Shown here in pieces: positions 1 through 8,903 of a DNA stretch of 64,000 bases. Under the pieces are notes generated by a model that saw nothing but the letters and a program-made list of their open reading frames with translations, did no database searches and was not told where the DNA came from. This DNA is from Paenibacillus pabuli (GTDB lineage: Bacteria; Bacillota; Bacilli; Paenibacillales; Paenibacillaceae), in contig NZ_JBDOIO010000003.1 of the NCBI RefSeq assembly GCF_039831995.1, positions 3,038,001 through 3,102,000 of the forward strand, given 5' to 3'. The position numbers were made by a program, and so were the translations under genes. Numbering within the stretch: position 1 is the first letter of the stretch; every line of letters begins with the position of its first letter.

Positions 1-14
1 TCTTTATCTGCCAT
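1..14 (-). CDS. 5' end of a gene running off the window
   Basis: Only the first four or five codons are present. On the minus strand an AGGAGG ribosome site (21-26) sits 6 nt before an ATG at 14, and the frame reads M-A-D-K before the edge. The alternative ATG at 18 hits a stop after four codons. The product cannot be identified. It lies just downstream of the esterase gene and could be cotranscribed with it. Confidence 0.4.
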
Positions 15-66
15 TCATAGCCTCCTGCATGTCGTTTACACCCGAGTGTACCATAGTCTGGCTGCT

Positions 67-1083
67 TCATCGACTGTGCTCCTGCAAAAATCGTACGGCC
101 TCCTCCAGCGCCCTTTTCCCGCCATCTGTCTGTAGTTGAAATTGATAGTCATGTCCCAGCTTCTCCGTTGAGGCCGTAAAAAACAGGGTTTCCGTTTCAA
201 CTTCCAACCGCTTCAGGGTCTGTGCCAGTTCAACCGATTGCCCGGTTAACGGATCATGATTGCCTGAAGTAATAAATGCAGGTGGATAGTTCGGCGTAAC
301 TTGCAGCACGGTCGACATCTCATCCAGGCGAGGGAACTCTTCAAAAGCTTTGACTCCCGTATAAGACCAGAGGAATGTCCGGATAAGAGGAAACCCGCTT
401 TCGCCAACTGTACTCATATTATAAGGCCCACAGTATAGGAGGACACCTCGCAGCTCTTCCGGCTGAATGGAGGGCTGTATATTCATGAGTTGTGCAAGAG
501 CCTGATTCGTTACAATCGCTGCGGTCTGACTTGCAATCTGAGCACCCGCGGAATTGCCAGCAAGAAAGACTTTTTGGGGATCCCCCTTAAATTCTTTGGC
601 ATGATTCTGGATATAAGTCAGGGCTTGATTGGTTTGGAACACAGGCGTCGGATAAGGTGCATCTGGCGCAAGTGCATAGTTCATACTGACAACCACGAAC
701 CCCCGCTCAGCCAATTGCATCGCATAGTCAGTTATGTCTTCTTTGTCGCCCAAGACCCAACCGCCCCCATGCACCCACAAAACGACAGGCAGCGATTCAG
801 TGGCTGCGGACGGATAGTAGATATCCATCGTACTGTTGTTGCGTCCCCCTTCAATATAGGCTACATCCTTTAGACGGCTTACCCCTTCAGCCATAATGAC
901 ATCAGAATCAGATGGGGCAAGCTTGATTAGTGTTTTTAAAAAGAAAATGGGAATATTGGGTGTGATTTGCCCGCCAATATAAAGAGTAAACATAGCCAGA
1001 ATTACAATCGCGCCCGGCATCCAATACCGCTTGTGTCTGTACCACGGCCTTGCTGTATCTCCGGTGTTCAACTTGATCTGCAA
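67..1083 (-). CDS. membrane-anchored alpha/beta hydrolase (esterase/lipase)
   Basis: This is a serine hydrolase of the HSL/BD-FAE type, expected to cleave carboxylic esters outside the membrane. One hydrophobic segment near residues 23-42 acts as signal anchor. The oxyanion-hole motif HGGGW follows near residue 105, the nucleophile elbow is GNSAGA near 175, and an Asp in SGNHDP and a late His in GHDY complete the likely triad. GTG at 1092 would lie inside the GAGGTGA ribosome site, so I prefer the TTG at 1083, 5 nt after it. The substrate is unknown. It has no obvious operon partner apart from the cut gene downstream. Confidence 0.8.
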   Translation of the reverse strand: MQIKLNTGDTARPWYRHKRYWMPGAIVILAMFTLYIGGQITPNIPIFFLKTLIKLAPSDSDVIMAEGVSRLKDVAYIEGGRNNSTMDIYYPSAATESLPVVLWVHGGGWVLGDKEDITDYAMQLAERGFVVVSMNYALAPDAPYPTPVFQTNQALTYIQNHAKEFKGDPQKVFLAGNSAGAQIASQTAAIVTNQALAQLMNIQPSIQPEELRGVLLYCGPYNMSTVGESGFPLIRTFLWSYTGVKAFEEFPRLDEMSTVLQVTPNYPPAFITSGNHDPLTGQSVELAQTLKRLEVETETLFFTASTEKLGHDYQFQLQTDGGKRALEEAVRFLQEHSR

Positions 1084-1184
1084 CAGGTTCACCTCTGTTC
1101 ATTCGTCTGTCTGCATCTAAAGTTGTGTACGCCTAGGGTACTGGTCGGGTTTCCATTTATTGTGTCTTCTTGGTCAGTTTATTG

Positions 1185-2084
1185 TTATTTCTTAGCCAGT
1201 TCCTTTTTTACCTTCAGGTAGATATCCGCAACTTTTTGCTCCAATGCATGGATATTTTGTTTAGAGCCAGCCCACTTCTCGGCAGCAGATGAGAGCTGAT
1301 TCAATGAACTCAATACACGTGAAGGCTGGCCAGCTTTGATATTCTGTTTGAACAGCTTCAGTGCGTTCGCGTATCGCTCTTTGGACAGGCTTGCCTGTTT
1401 TTTGCCGGTTTGAATCTGTTTCTTGATTGGATCGGCAGACGCAAGCATGGTGCGCAGACGCTTATCCTCTGTACTTTTGCGTTTGCGGGCATCGGCCAGC
1501 TGCTGTTTTTTGATGCGAATGTCCGCCTTCGCCAGCTGTACAGCTGGTTTCAATGTGTCTGCCTGAGCACGGAGCGCGGCAGTCCATTCCTTGTTCTTGG
1601 CGGCTCTGGCTGCAGCGAGCTGCTTGTTGACAGTGGTGTACAGCGTAAACATTGGCTCATAACGGGTTTGGGTACGCTTTAATGTATCTGCCTGTGCAGC
1701 CAGTTTCGCTTCATCTGTTTTCCGTATTTCCTGACGAAGCCTGGATAATTCAGCCGTATTCGCTGCATGAAGTGTTTTGATTTTCTGCTCCCAGCTCTGC
1801 TCCTGCGTCGTCCAGGTCCCCACTTTTTGGTACGTTTGCTGCAGTGAAGCTTTCGTTTGGGCATCCGCTTTCTTAAGCAGGGCTTCCCACGACTTTTGGG
1901 CGGTTACACCGAGATCCGGGCCTGCCGCCTCGGCAGCTGACGTAAAAAGATGCATGGAACCCACGCTGGCTACCAGAAGCAGCGCGATGCAAAATCGAGT
2001 AATAAATCCTCTCCTAGTTCTGCCTCTAACGCTTCCGAAACTCGTAGCACCATCCATGCTGTGGTGATCTTCCACCGTGTTCAT
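1185..2084 (-). CDS. secreted coiled-coil protein of unknown function
   Basis: I do not recognise a family. Residues 1-54 look like a long Sec signal peptide: a basic stretch RGRTRRG, a hydrophobic core and an AEA-A cleavage site. The remainder, about 240 residues, is almost entirely Lys/Ala/Gln-rich heptad-like helix, suggesting a long extracytoplasmic coiled coil. It has no cysteines in the mature part and no catalytic motif. ATG at 2084 follows a GGAGG site by 8 nt. It may be a structural or cell-wall-associated protein, but nothing in the neighbours assigns a role. Confidence 0.7.
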   Translation of the reverse strand: MNTVEDHHSMDGATSFGSVRGRTRRGFITRFCIALLLVASVGSMHLFTSAAEAAGPDLGVTAQKSWEALLKKADAQTKASLQQTYQKVGTWTTQEQSWEQKIKTLHAANTAELSRLRQEIRKTDEAKLAAQADTLKRTQTRYEPMFTLYTTVNKQLAAARAAKNKEWTAALRAQADTLKPAVQLAKADIRIKKQQLADARKRKSTEDKRLRTMLASADPIKKQIQTGKKQASLSKERYANALKLFKQNIKAGQPSRVLSSLNQLSSAAEKWAGSKQNIHALEQKVADIYLKVKKELAKK

Positions 2085-2170
2085 TGGACCTTCCTCCTCG
2101 TTTACTCAAAATGTAAATACAGCTTCTTCTTTCTCCAGTTGATCCAAGGTGAAGCGGCCGAAACAAACAC

Positions 2171-2219
2171 AAAAAAAGCACCCGCAAAGTCAGGCGATTG
2201 CCTGATTTTACGGGTGCTT
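2171..2219 (-). terminator. rho-independent terminator of the GntR/ABC operon
   Basis: A long stem pairs AAGCACCCG with CGGGTGCTT and extends inward to TCAGGC/GCCTGA around a GATT loop. On the minus strand it is followed by seven T. It lies about 155 bp after the stop of the ABC membrane protein gene. Confidence 0.85.
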
Positions 2220-2374
2220 CCCTTATTAACCGTTCCCTATATAATTCGCGGTTATATCTTATTCGGCGCGAATCTCAACCTTTTCAAATATATTCCAATA
2301 CAATCATTTCGTCAAGCAAGCCTCTTGGGCTGTGCATCCTGCAGCGGGAGAACCCTTCCCGCTTGCCATTCAAT

Positions 2375-4402
2375 CTACTGTTCGGCCAAAATGGCCTTCA
2401 TCTCATCGGTTAAATCCTCTTCCTTCAGCATCATGTAGATGTTTTCCCCCCGGGTGGCATTCAGCTTGATCTGATAAACGGTTGCTTTCTCCGTCCGCTC
2501 TCCTGATCGCTGACGTTCTAGCAGGTCGCTAATTATTTTTTTGTTTTTAGTCGCAACCTGTTTGTTGCCGCCTAGGCTTCCATCAATATATTCCGGCTGA
2601 ACATATACCCACTGAGGATTTCCCGGACTGTCGATCTCCTGCTTCACGAACTGGGCCGAGGCAATTTCGTCTGCCGTGACAAGCAGTTGATCGTATAATT
2701 TGTTTTCTTTTAACCATTGGATCACACGATCGTAGCTTGGTTTAATTTCGTAACTCCACATATCTCTGGGTTGATACGGATCATTGGAGTAGGATTCCTG
2801 GTTTATCTCCGCGTTTGCAAAAGACTGCCAAGGGGAACGTTGTTCCTCATAGGTCTGGTCCAGAATATCCTGCTTCAACAGCTCCTTGAACTCACGGACC
2901 TGGTCGGGACTGCCAATGTATACTTTGCGATACGAACTAATGGTTGAACGGATACCAATACTGAGTACATCCTCATCCAGTTTATACGTATCATAGGCCA
3001 CCTTTTTATAATCCTCCAACTGTTTCAGGGCCATTAATTCCTGCCTGAATTCCGTTTCGGAAATTTGGTATTTACGCTTCATGACCTTGCCGTTATTGAG
3101 TTTATAGCTGATATATACATACTCGTCATAATCATCATTCGGATATACAGGGTCTTGCAAAGGAAGATCGGATTCGATAATTTTCTGATGCAGGGCCAGA
3201 ACGGCCTCCACAAATTCAGGATTATCCGAGTAAAATGGATGATCATCCACTTTCTGATTCACACCGTTAACGTAAGTGTAACGATCTCCTCCAAGCTTAA
3301 TGCTTTTGACATCACTCACATCCGGCACTCTGGCAGCGTAACCGTTCCAGTCGGCGACAGGCACATACAAAATCAAACCGGATAGAAGACCATATATAAC
3401 CAGCTTGGGCAGTAATCTGACGTTCCAGATCAGCCACGTTTTGCGAATGATCATCTCGGCCACAATGTAACCGACAATGCCGCCGAGAACATATCCGAAG
3501 ATCGTCCACCCGGTCGATTCTGGGGGCGCAATCATGGTGAAATAGGCTCCGCCAATCAGAACCAGTGTGAACATCAAGCCAAAGCGAAATATCGGTTTGA
3601 CAAGGGTAAACGTAATCGCCTGTGTAGCGGATTCCACCTTGCGCTTGGCATAAAATACATAAGTCAATGGGATAAATAAGACGGCCAAAGCTGCATAGAT
3701 TACGAGTTCCCCACCGACCACTGGATATCTGCTAATTGAAGCCATACGAAGGACAAGGGATATTTTCTCCGCATAGCTGCTCATGTCACCGTATGGATAT
3801 CCAATCAAGTAATGCTGCAGGTGCAGTGTAAAGATAAACCAGAACACAACAGGCAATAACAGGATGGCATACACTGTTAGCCCCTGTAGTACAGATTGGC
3901 CGATACACATGCCCACAACTACCGTTAGCATAAACATAAACAGCGAATAGATGCTCATGCTGAGACCCCACATCCAGATCTCACTACCATCAAAGATATA
4001 AGCCATACGATCCTGCGCTGCCCACACCCAACCTGTAATCGCCGTGGTCATCCAGATCGGGATCAGGATCATTCCAAAGCCGGAGAGCAGATTGACCGTT
4101 AACAGATGTTTGCGCTGTAGCGGCAAACCGTGGAACAAATCGGATGGAGCTCCGGATTGTATATAACGGAAAAGAAAAATGCCCATCGCCACTGGGAACG
4201 TAATCGCAAACAGAATGTGCGTTTCCCCATTGGCCTGAAACAAGCTGGTAATCTGCTGCGTTACACCACCCCTGTGCTCTGTTGCAATATGGAGCGGAAG
4301 CGAAAACAGCAATGTGAGCAGAAATAGTATTCCGAGCCAACCGTGCTGCCTGAAATTTTGGAACAGGATGCCCCGGTTACAGAATAATCGGTTGAATATC
4401 AT
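2375..4402 (-). CDS. ABC transporter membrane protein with large extracytoplasmic domain
   Basis: This is the membrane partner of the adjacent ATPase in a YtrA-like GntR operon. The first 350 or so residues contain about eight to ten hydrophobic segments typical of ABC-2 type permeases. The last 300 residues are hydrophilic, rich in Tyr/Asp/Glu/Lys, and probably outside the cell. The architecture resembles the Bacillales DUF6449 permeases, which I recall but cannot verify here. ATG at 4402 has GGAGGA 8 nt upstream. A longer start at 4423 lacks a good ribosome site. The gene overlaps the ATPase gene by 26 bp, indicating translational coupling. The transported substrate is unknown; related operons respond to cell-wall-active compounds. 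Confidence 0.75.
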   Translation of the reverse strand: MIFNRLFCNRGILFQNFRQHGWLGILFLLTLLFSLPLHIATEHRGGVTQQITSLFQANGETHILFAITFPVAMGIFLFRYIQSGAPSDLFHGLPLQRKHLLTVNLLSGFGMILIPIWMTTAITGWVWAAQDRMAYIFDGSEIWMWGLSMSIYSLFMFMLTVVVGMCIGQSVLQGLTVYAILLLPVVFWFIFTLHLQHYLIGYPYGDMSSYAEKISLVLRMASISRYPVVGGELVIYAALAVLFIPLTYVFYAKRKVESATQAITFTLVKPIFRFGLMFTLVLIGGAYFTMIAPPESTGWTIFGYVLGGIVGYIVAEMIIRKTWLIWNVRLLPKLVIYGLLSGLILYVPVADWNGYAARVPDVSDVKSIKLGGDRYTYVNGVNQKVDDHPFYSDNPEFVEAVLALHQKIIESDLPLQDPVYPNDDYDEYVYISYKLNNGKVMKRKYQISETEFRQELMALKQLEDYKKVAYDTYKLDEDVLSIGIRSTISSYRKVYIGSPDQVREFKELLKQDILDQTYEEQRSPWQSFANAEINQESYSNDPYQPRDMWSYEIKPSYDRVIQWLKENKLYDQLLVTADEIASAQFVKQEIDSPGNPQWVYVQPEYIDGSLGGNKQVATKNKKIISDLLERQRSGERTEKATVYQIKLNATRGENIYMMLKEEDLTDEMKAILAEQ

Positions 4403-5276
4403 ACCCTGCATCCTCCATTTCATAAATAAATATTTCTTCCAGCGTCAGCGGCAGCACATCCAGCAAATAAGGATTCAAGGCCCGGAACCGTTCCGTCACT
4501 TCCTCGCGACTGCCTTTGACAATGTACAGCGAGACACTTCCCCGCATCTCTTCATGTAAAATATTCAGCTCATCCATCGCCTTGGCATCGTCAGGATGAC
4601 GGAAAGCCACCTGAATCTTATGGGTATCGGCCTTCAGATCATCGAGATCCTTCTCTACAATCATGCGGCCTTTGTGCATAATGGCGACGTGATCACACAG
4701 ATCTTCGATTTCACGCAGATTATGGGACGAAATAATAATGGTCACCTGACGCTCAGCGGCTTCCTGGAACAGCAAATTCTTGATCTGCTGGCGCATCACT
4801 GGATCAAGGCCGTCAATCGGCTCATCCATAAGCAGCACTTCCGGCATGCAGCTTAGCCCGAGCCATACGGCTGCCTGCCTGCGCATACCTTTGGACATGC
4901 GATGCAATTTGCGTTTTACATCCAGTTTGAACACCGTGGCCAGCTGCGCGAACCGCTCCTCATTCCAGCGTGGATACAAAGAGCGGTAAAAGGCCGCCAT
5001 CTGAGCAATGGAGGACTGTGGGAAAAAGTAAGGCGCATCCGCCATAAAAATCGTGCGTCCCTTGAGGTCCATATTTTCATAAATTTCAGCCCCGTCAATG
5101 CGAACAGTCCCACTGTCCTGACGATAGATGCCTGCTATGATTTTAAGCAGCGATGTCTTGCCTGCCCCGTTGGAGCCGAGCAGGCCGTAGATGGATCCTT
5201 TATGTATGTGCATCGTAACGCCATCCACTGCTTTTTCATGTTCAAACGCTTTAATGACCTGATTCAGCTCAATCAT
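4377..5276 (-). CDS. ABC transporter ATP-binding protein (YtrB-like)
   Basis: This cytoplasmic ATPase powers the membrane protein encoded next. Walker A is GSNGAGKTS near residue 35. The signature region is the relaxed form MSKGMRRQ. Walker B is VLLMDEP followed by the D-loop GLDP, and the switch His is in SSHNL. The C-terminal 80 residues after the nucleotide domain are typical of ABC-2 ATPases. The ATG lies inside the end of the GntR gene (8-bp overlap), so the three genes form one operon controlled by that repressor. Confidence 0.9.
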   Translation of the reverse strand: MIELNQVIKAFEHEKAVDGVTMHIHKGSIYGLLGSNGAGKTSLLKIIAGIYRQDSGTVRIDGAEIYENMDLKGRTIFMADAPYFFPQSSIAQMAAFYRSLYPRWNEERFAQLATVFKLDVKRKLHRMSKGMRRQAAVWLGLSCMPEVLLMDEPIDGLDPVMRQQIKNLLFQEAAERQVTIIISSHNLREIEDLCDHVAIMHKGRMIVEKDLDDLKADTHKIQVAFRHPDDAKAMDELNILHEEMRGSVSLYIVKGSREEVTERFRALNPYLLDVLPLTLEEIFIYEMEDAGYDIQPIIL

Positions 5277-5658
5277 TCGGCTCCCCCTTTTCGATACGGG
5301 CCATCGCTTCCTGGAACAAAAGTGTCATATCCGCCTTGGTTAAACCGGAATACGTCGCTTCTGCAATCAGCTTCACCAGTGCCGCTCTAATCTCATCTCT
5401 CATGGCTGCATTCGGATGTTCCACAGACGATGATACGAAGCTCCCTTTTCCCTGCAAAGAGTAGATATAACCTTCGCGTTCAAGCTCCCGATATGCCTTC
5501 TGAATCGTATTCGGATTGACGGTCAGCTGCGCTGACAGTGTTCGCACCGAAGGAAGCTGCTCATCAGGTTGGAGAACACCGTATACGATCATTTCCTTGA
5601 TTTTGTCCACTAGCTGTTCGTAGATCGCCTTACGGCTGCGTACATCTAATTCGAACAT
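5269..5658 (-). CDS. GntR-family repressor, YtrA subfamily
   Basis: At 129 residues it has a winged helix at about 9-75, with the recognition region LPSVRTLSAQLTVNPNTIQ, and only a short helical tail. That short tail defines the YtrA subfamily, in contrast to FadR or HutC members. Such proteins usually repress the ABC operon they lead and are released by envelope-active compounds. It is the first gene of the operon, with a perfect inverted repeat over its own promoter, which supports autoregulation. The ligand is unknown. Confidence 0.9.
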   Translation of the reverse strand: MFELDVRSRKAIYEQLVDKIKEMIVYGVLQPDEQLPSVRTLSAQLTVNPNTIQKAYRELEREGYIYSLQGKGSFVSSSVEHPNAAMRDEIRAALVKLIAEATYSGLTKADMTLLFQEAMARIEKGEPND

Positions 5659-6005
5659 CCCGCACCCCCTCTCCCCAAAAATATAATGTAATACCCATAA
5701 GTGAGATGACTGACTGTATATGAAGTGTATGCTTTTAACTCCAAGGTGTATTAACTGTACTATTATTATTAGTACAGTCGAGTTAGATTGTCAACGGTTA
5801 ACTTTGACTTCTCGTTTAATCCGCGATAACTTTATATATATGAAGTGACATATTCAGCGAGCAAGGCAGGTTAGTTAGATCGTGCATGTCAGTAAATCAT
5901 GTTCAGACAAATACATACAAAGGTTGTTCCTCTCTTTCCCATTCCGTTATGATGGAGATGACCAAATATAGCGTTGAATCTAACACCTTATAAGGGAGAA
6001 CTCCG
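5659..6005. other. divergent intergenic region between the GntR operon and mqnBD
   Basis: This 347-bp stretch contains no gene that I can see. It carries the leftward promoter/operator at 5755-5794 and, on the plus strand, a weaker candidate promoter for mqnB: TTGTTC (5924-5929), 18 nt, TATGAT (5948-5953). AAGGGAG precedes the mqnB ATG. Confidence 0.5.
5755..5794 (-). promoter_or_regulatory. promoter and GntR operator of the ABC operon
   Basis: On the minus strand, TTGACA (5789-5794) is followed after 17 nt by TAATAA (5766-5771). A perfect 8-7-8 inverted repeat, CTGTACTA...TAGTACAG (5755-5777), covers the -10 box. This is where a repressor would block RNA polymerase, so it is the likely site of the adjacent GntR protein. 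The assignment of protein to site is inferred. Confidence 0.7.
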
Positions 6006-6836
6006 ATGAATGAGCAAAATCAAGCATTAAATCATACAGAGCCAACCGGCTCGGCACCGAACCGTGCAGTTCAGCGCGTATTAATCGTGACCGCCGTGGA
6101 TGCGGAAAAAGATGCCGTACAACGCGGCCTGGGTGACCAAGCCGCGGGAATATTTGACGTGATCGCTGGCGGGGTGGGCCCGGCAGCGGTTACGGCGAGC
6201 ACGACAGCCACGCTGGCATTCGCCGCAGCGGCTGGCGGTAAGGCAATGGCGCAAGGTTCCACCGCGCCAGGCGGACCGGATGCGGCACAGGCATCTGCCG
6301 CATCCACGGGGCCCCTTGCCGGAGCCGGCCTGACCCCAGCGTACACGCTGGTGGTCAGTGCCGGCATCGGCGGAGGGTTCCCCGGCCGGGCGGACGTCGG
6401 CTCACTCGTGGTGGCCGACGCCATGGTTGCTGCCGATCTGGGCTCGCAGACGCCAGACGGCTTCCTGAGCGTGGACGAGCTCGGATTCGGCTCGTCCCGT
6501 GTGGCGGCGGACGCGGAGCTTGCCGCCCGCCTGCGCCATGAGATGCAGCGGGCCGGGCACGCTGTCAGCGGAGGCACAGCGGTCACCGTGTCCACGGCGA
6601 CCGGAACAGCCGAGACGGCCGCGGAGCTGCTGCGCCGCGTGCCGGATGCCACCGCCGAAGGCATGGAAGGCTTCGGCGTGGCAACGGCGGCCAAGCAGTT
6701 CGGCGTGCCCGCGCTCGAACTGCGGGCCATATCCAACGCGGTCGGTCCACGCGACCGCGATGCCTGGCGCATCAAGGATGCCCTGGATGCGCTCCAGGCC
6801 GCAAGTTCCATTTTACGGGAGGTACTTACATCATGA
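6006..6836 (+). CDS. mqnB: futalosine hydrolase
   Basis: MqnB is a cytoplasmic nucleosidase that removes the base from futalosine in the menaquinone route that starts from chorismate via MqnA. The phosphorylase-like fold is recognisable by VSAGIGGGFPG, by the conserved AEGMEGFGVA segment holding the ribose/catalytic acids, and by the C-terminal SNAVGPRDR. At 276 residues it is about 50 longer than the usual 220 or so, owing to a 20-residue N-terminal extension and an Ala/Gly-rich insert near residues 75-110. Base composition is visibly GC-richer than the neighbours. It overlaps mqnD by 4 bp. Confidence 0.9.
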   Translation: MNEQNQALNHTEPTGSAPNRAVQRVLIVTAVDAEKDAVQRGLGDQAAGIFDVIAGGVGPAAVTASTTATLAFAAAAGGKAMAQGSTAPGGPDAAQASAASTGPLAGAGLTPAYTLVVSAGIGGGFPGRADVGSLVVADAMVAADLGSQTPDGFLSVDELGFGSSRVAADAELAARLRHEMQRAGHAVSGGTAVTVSTATGTAETAAELLRRVPDATAEGMEGFGVATAAKQFGVPALELRAISNAVGPRDRDAWRIKDALDALQAASSILREVLTS

Positions 6837-7666
6837 AAATTGCATTTTCCCCTTGTCCTAACGATACATTTATCTTTCACGCCTGGGTGCACGGACTGAT
6901 TCCGGGTGCTCCGGAACTGGACGTCCGTTACGCGGATATCGATATTACGAATGGTCTGGCTGCCAATCCCGGCGGACCGGATGTCTTGAAGATTTCATAT
7001 GCAGCCCTGCCTTACGTGCTGAACGAGTATGCGCTGCTGCCTTCCGGCGGAGCACTGGGAAGAGGATGCGGCCCGCTGGTTCTTACGGCTAACGGTACCA
7101 CCGATCCTGCATATCTGTCCGGACGCCGGGTTGCCGTGCCAAGTGAACGCTCAACCGCTTATCTGCTGTTCCGTCTGTGGGCTGCACAGAATGTCCCTGG
7201 CGGCGTAGGCGAAATCGTCGTCATGCCGTTCGACCAGATCATGCCCGCGGTACGGGATGGCAAAATCGATGCCGGCCTGGTCATCCATGAAGCACGTTTC
7301 ACGTATCAGAACTACAATCTGAAGCTCATGACCGATCTGGGCAGCTGGTGGGAAAGCGATACCGGCCTGCCGATTCCGCTCGGAGCAATCATTGCCCGCC
7401 GCAATCTGGACGCTCATGCACTCGCTGGATGGGCACGTGCATCCGTGGAATACGCCTGGGCACACCCGGACGAATCCACAGAATACGTCATGGCACATGC
7501 ACAGGAAATGGACCCGGATGTTGCGGCGCAGCATATCGATCTGTACGTGAACGAGTTCAGTGCCCATCTGGGCGATGATGGCTATGGGGCAATTACAGCC
7601 CTGCTTGGACGGGCGATGAAAGAGGGCCTCGTTCCCGAATTCGACCTGAATCTGCTGCGGATCTGA
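6833..7666 (+). CDS. mqnD: 1,4-dihydroxy-6-naphthoate synthase
   Basis: MqnD converts cyclic dehypoxanthinyl futalosine to 1,4-dihydroxy-6-naphthoate in the futalosine branch of menaquinone synthesis. The N terminus FSPCPNDTF is diagnostic, and the catalytic His lies in GLVIHEARF near residue 145. It has the periplasmic-binding-protein-like fold of the family and normal length (277). The ATGA overlap with mqnB shows translational coupling. The other pathway genes (mqnA, mqnC, mqnE) are not in this window. Confidence 0.95.
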   Translation: MKIAFSPCPNDTFIFHAWVHGLIPGAPELDVRYADIDITNGLAANPGGPDVLKISYAALPYVLNEYALLPSGGALGRGCGPLVLTANGTTDPAYLSGRRVAVPSERSTAYLLFRLWAAQNVPGGVGEIVVMPFDQIMPAVRDGKIDAGLVIHEARFTYQNYNLKLMTDLGSWWESDTGLPIPLGAIIARRNLDAHALAGWARASVEYAWAHPDESTEYVMAHAQEMDPDVAAQHIDLYVNEFSAHLGDDGYGAITALLGRAMKEGLVPEFDLNLLRI

Positions 7667-7976
7667 GCCTGCAGCAACCAGCTGTTCATTTGGATGACAA
7701 CGGAGACTACTTACCTTGGGTTTTAGTCGCTAACGAACCTGTCGCAATTCATTCAGAGAATTCGTACGTAATGGACAGGCTGATGAACATCAGACACGTT
7801 ATTCGTGCAGAAACCTGGGACAGGATAAGTGAAACGATGTATTAAGCCATCTACGATGCGTTACAACCAACTTACCTCTTGTACCTCTTCCAATAAGAAG
7901 TGCTGAGTTCGTTATATTTACTCATCTAAGCAGCAACACTGGCTACCTGTACGGCGCCACTAGATATATACCGAAG
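7667..7976. other. intergenic region with an uncapped stop-free frame
   Basis: No convincing gene is present. A stop-free frame of about 58 codons runs from the mqnD end to TAA at 7843-7845 and reads protein-like, for example NEPVAIHSENSYVMDRLMNI. It has no ATG near its beginning and no ribosome site. It may be a gene remnant or chance. Confidence 0.3.
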
Positions 7977-8027
7977 AAGGGGCTGTCCCATAGTCATAAA
8001 CATGACTTCATGGGACAGCCCCTTTTC
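7977..8027 (+). terminator. terminator of the mqnBD operon
   Basis: The stem AAGGGGCTGTCCCA pairs with TGGGACAGCCCCTT and extends inward through TCAT/ATGA. It is followed by TTTT on the plus strand. From 8028 to the pcp stop at 8192 I see nothing. Confidence 0.85.
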
Positions 8028-8191
8028 ATTTATTTCGGTACAAGCCAGAGAAGCGAGTACATTACAAATGAAACGTGCAGATTACAGAAAACGTTTTAGT
8101 TTCTCCATTCAATCCTTTTTGCAACGAGATTTACTTACAGGCTAAAGTCACCTTTAACTTTGCTACTACACACATAAAAGAAGACCATTAT

Positions 8192-8812
8192 TTACGCTTC
8201 CGCCACCACGGTTCGTATCATCACCCGCAAGGCATCAAGCATTGCACTAATCGACAGCGAAGGCACCGAGGGTTGCAGCAACGACATCTCCGTTGAAGCC
8301 GGGAAATGGACAAATCCCGCCCGGATCGGCAGCTGCTGCAATCGAATCTGATCCAGCACACGATACATCGTATTGTTGCAAATATACGTTCCTGCGGTAT
8401 TGGATACCGCTGCCGGAATGCCTGCTGCAGTCATATTATTCACCATCGCGCGGATGGGCAATGTCGAGAACAGGCCGTCCGGGCTGCCTTCGGTTATGGG
8501 CTCGTCCACAGGACGCTGTCCCTGGTTATCCGCATAGGAACCAGGCGGAATGTCCTTTACATTCACGGCGATGCGCTCCGGGGTCACAGCCGTCCGGCCT
8601 TTGGCAAGACCACAGGCAATCACGACATCCGGACCGTATGCTTCCATCTCTGCAATCAGCAGGTCCGCACATTCATCGAAATGTACCGGCAGCAGCACTG
8701 TTTTCAGTTCTGCACCTTCCATCACTTCCTGTGCGAGAGCTTCCATCAGTTCTCCCGTGGGATTCACGGCATCCCCGCCAAAAGGCTCAAACCCCGAAAT
8801 CAGAATTTTCAT
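8192..8812 (-). CDS. pcp: pyrrolidone-carboxylate peptidase
   Basis: This cytoplasmic cysteine peptidase of family C15 removes N-terminal pyroglutamate from peptides. The start MKILISGFEPFGG is the family hallmark. The catalytic Glu is in PERIAVNV, the Cys in NTAGTYICN and the His in AGFVHFPA. At 206 residues it matches the usual 200-215. An upstream in-frame extension to 8938 would overlap the oxidoreductase gene and lacks homology, so I start at 8812, where GGGAG-type bases precede the ATG. Residue LQPS near the end leads into a typical C-terminal helix. Confidence 0.95.
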   Translation of the reverse strand: MKILISGFEPFGGDAVNPTGELMEALAQEVMEGAELKTVLLPVHFDECADLLIAEMEAYGPDVVIACGLAKGRTAVTPERIAVNVKDIPPGSYADNQGQRPVDEPITEGSPDGLFSTLPIRAMVNNMTAAGIPAAVSNTAGTYICNNTMYRVLDQIRLQQLPIRAGFVHFPASTEMSLLQPSVPSLSISAMLDALRVMIRTVVAEA

Positions 8813-8903
8813 CCTTGTCCCACTCCCACCTATTTCGTATCTCTCGTAAGATTTCTGCGTACAATTGCCTACGTAGAACAATTCGGGATTTGGTTGTATT
8901 TCA

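Noticed and set aside
6071..6892. 273-codon leftward frame opposite mqnB
   Set aside because: It is antisense to a clear futalosine hydrolase in GC-rich DNA, Ser/Ala/Arg-rich, with no ribosome site.
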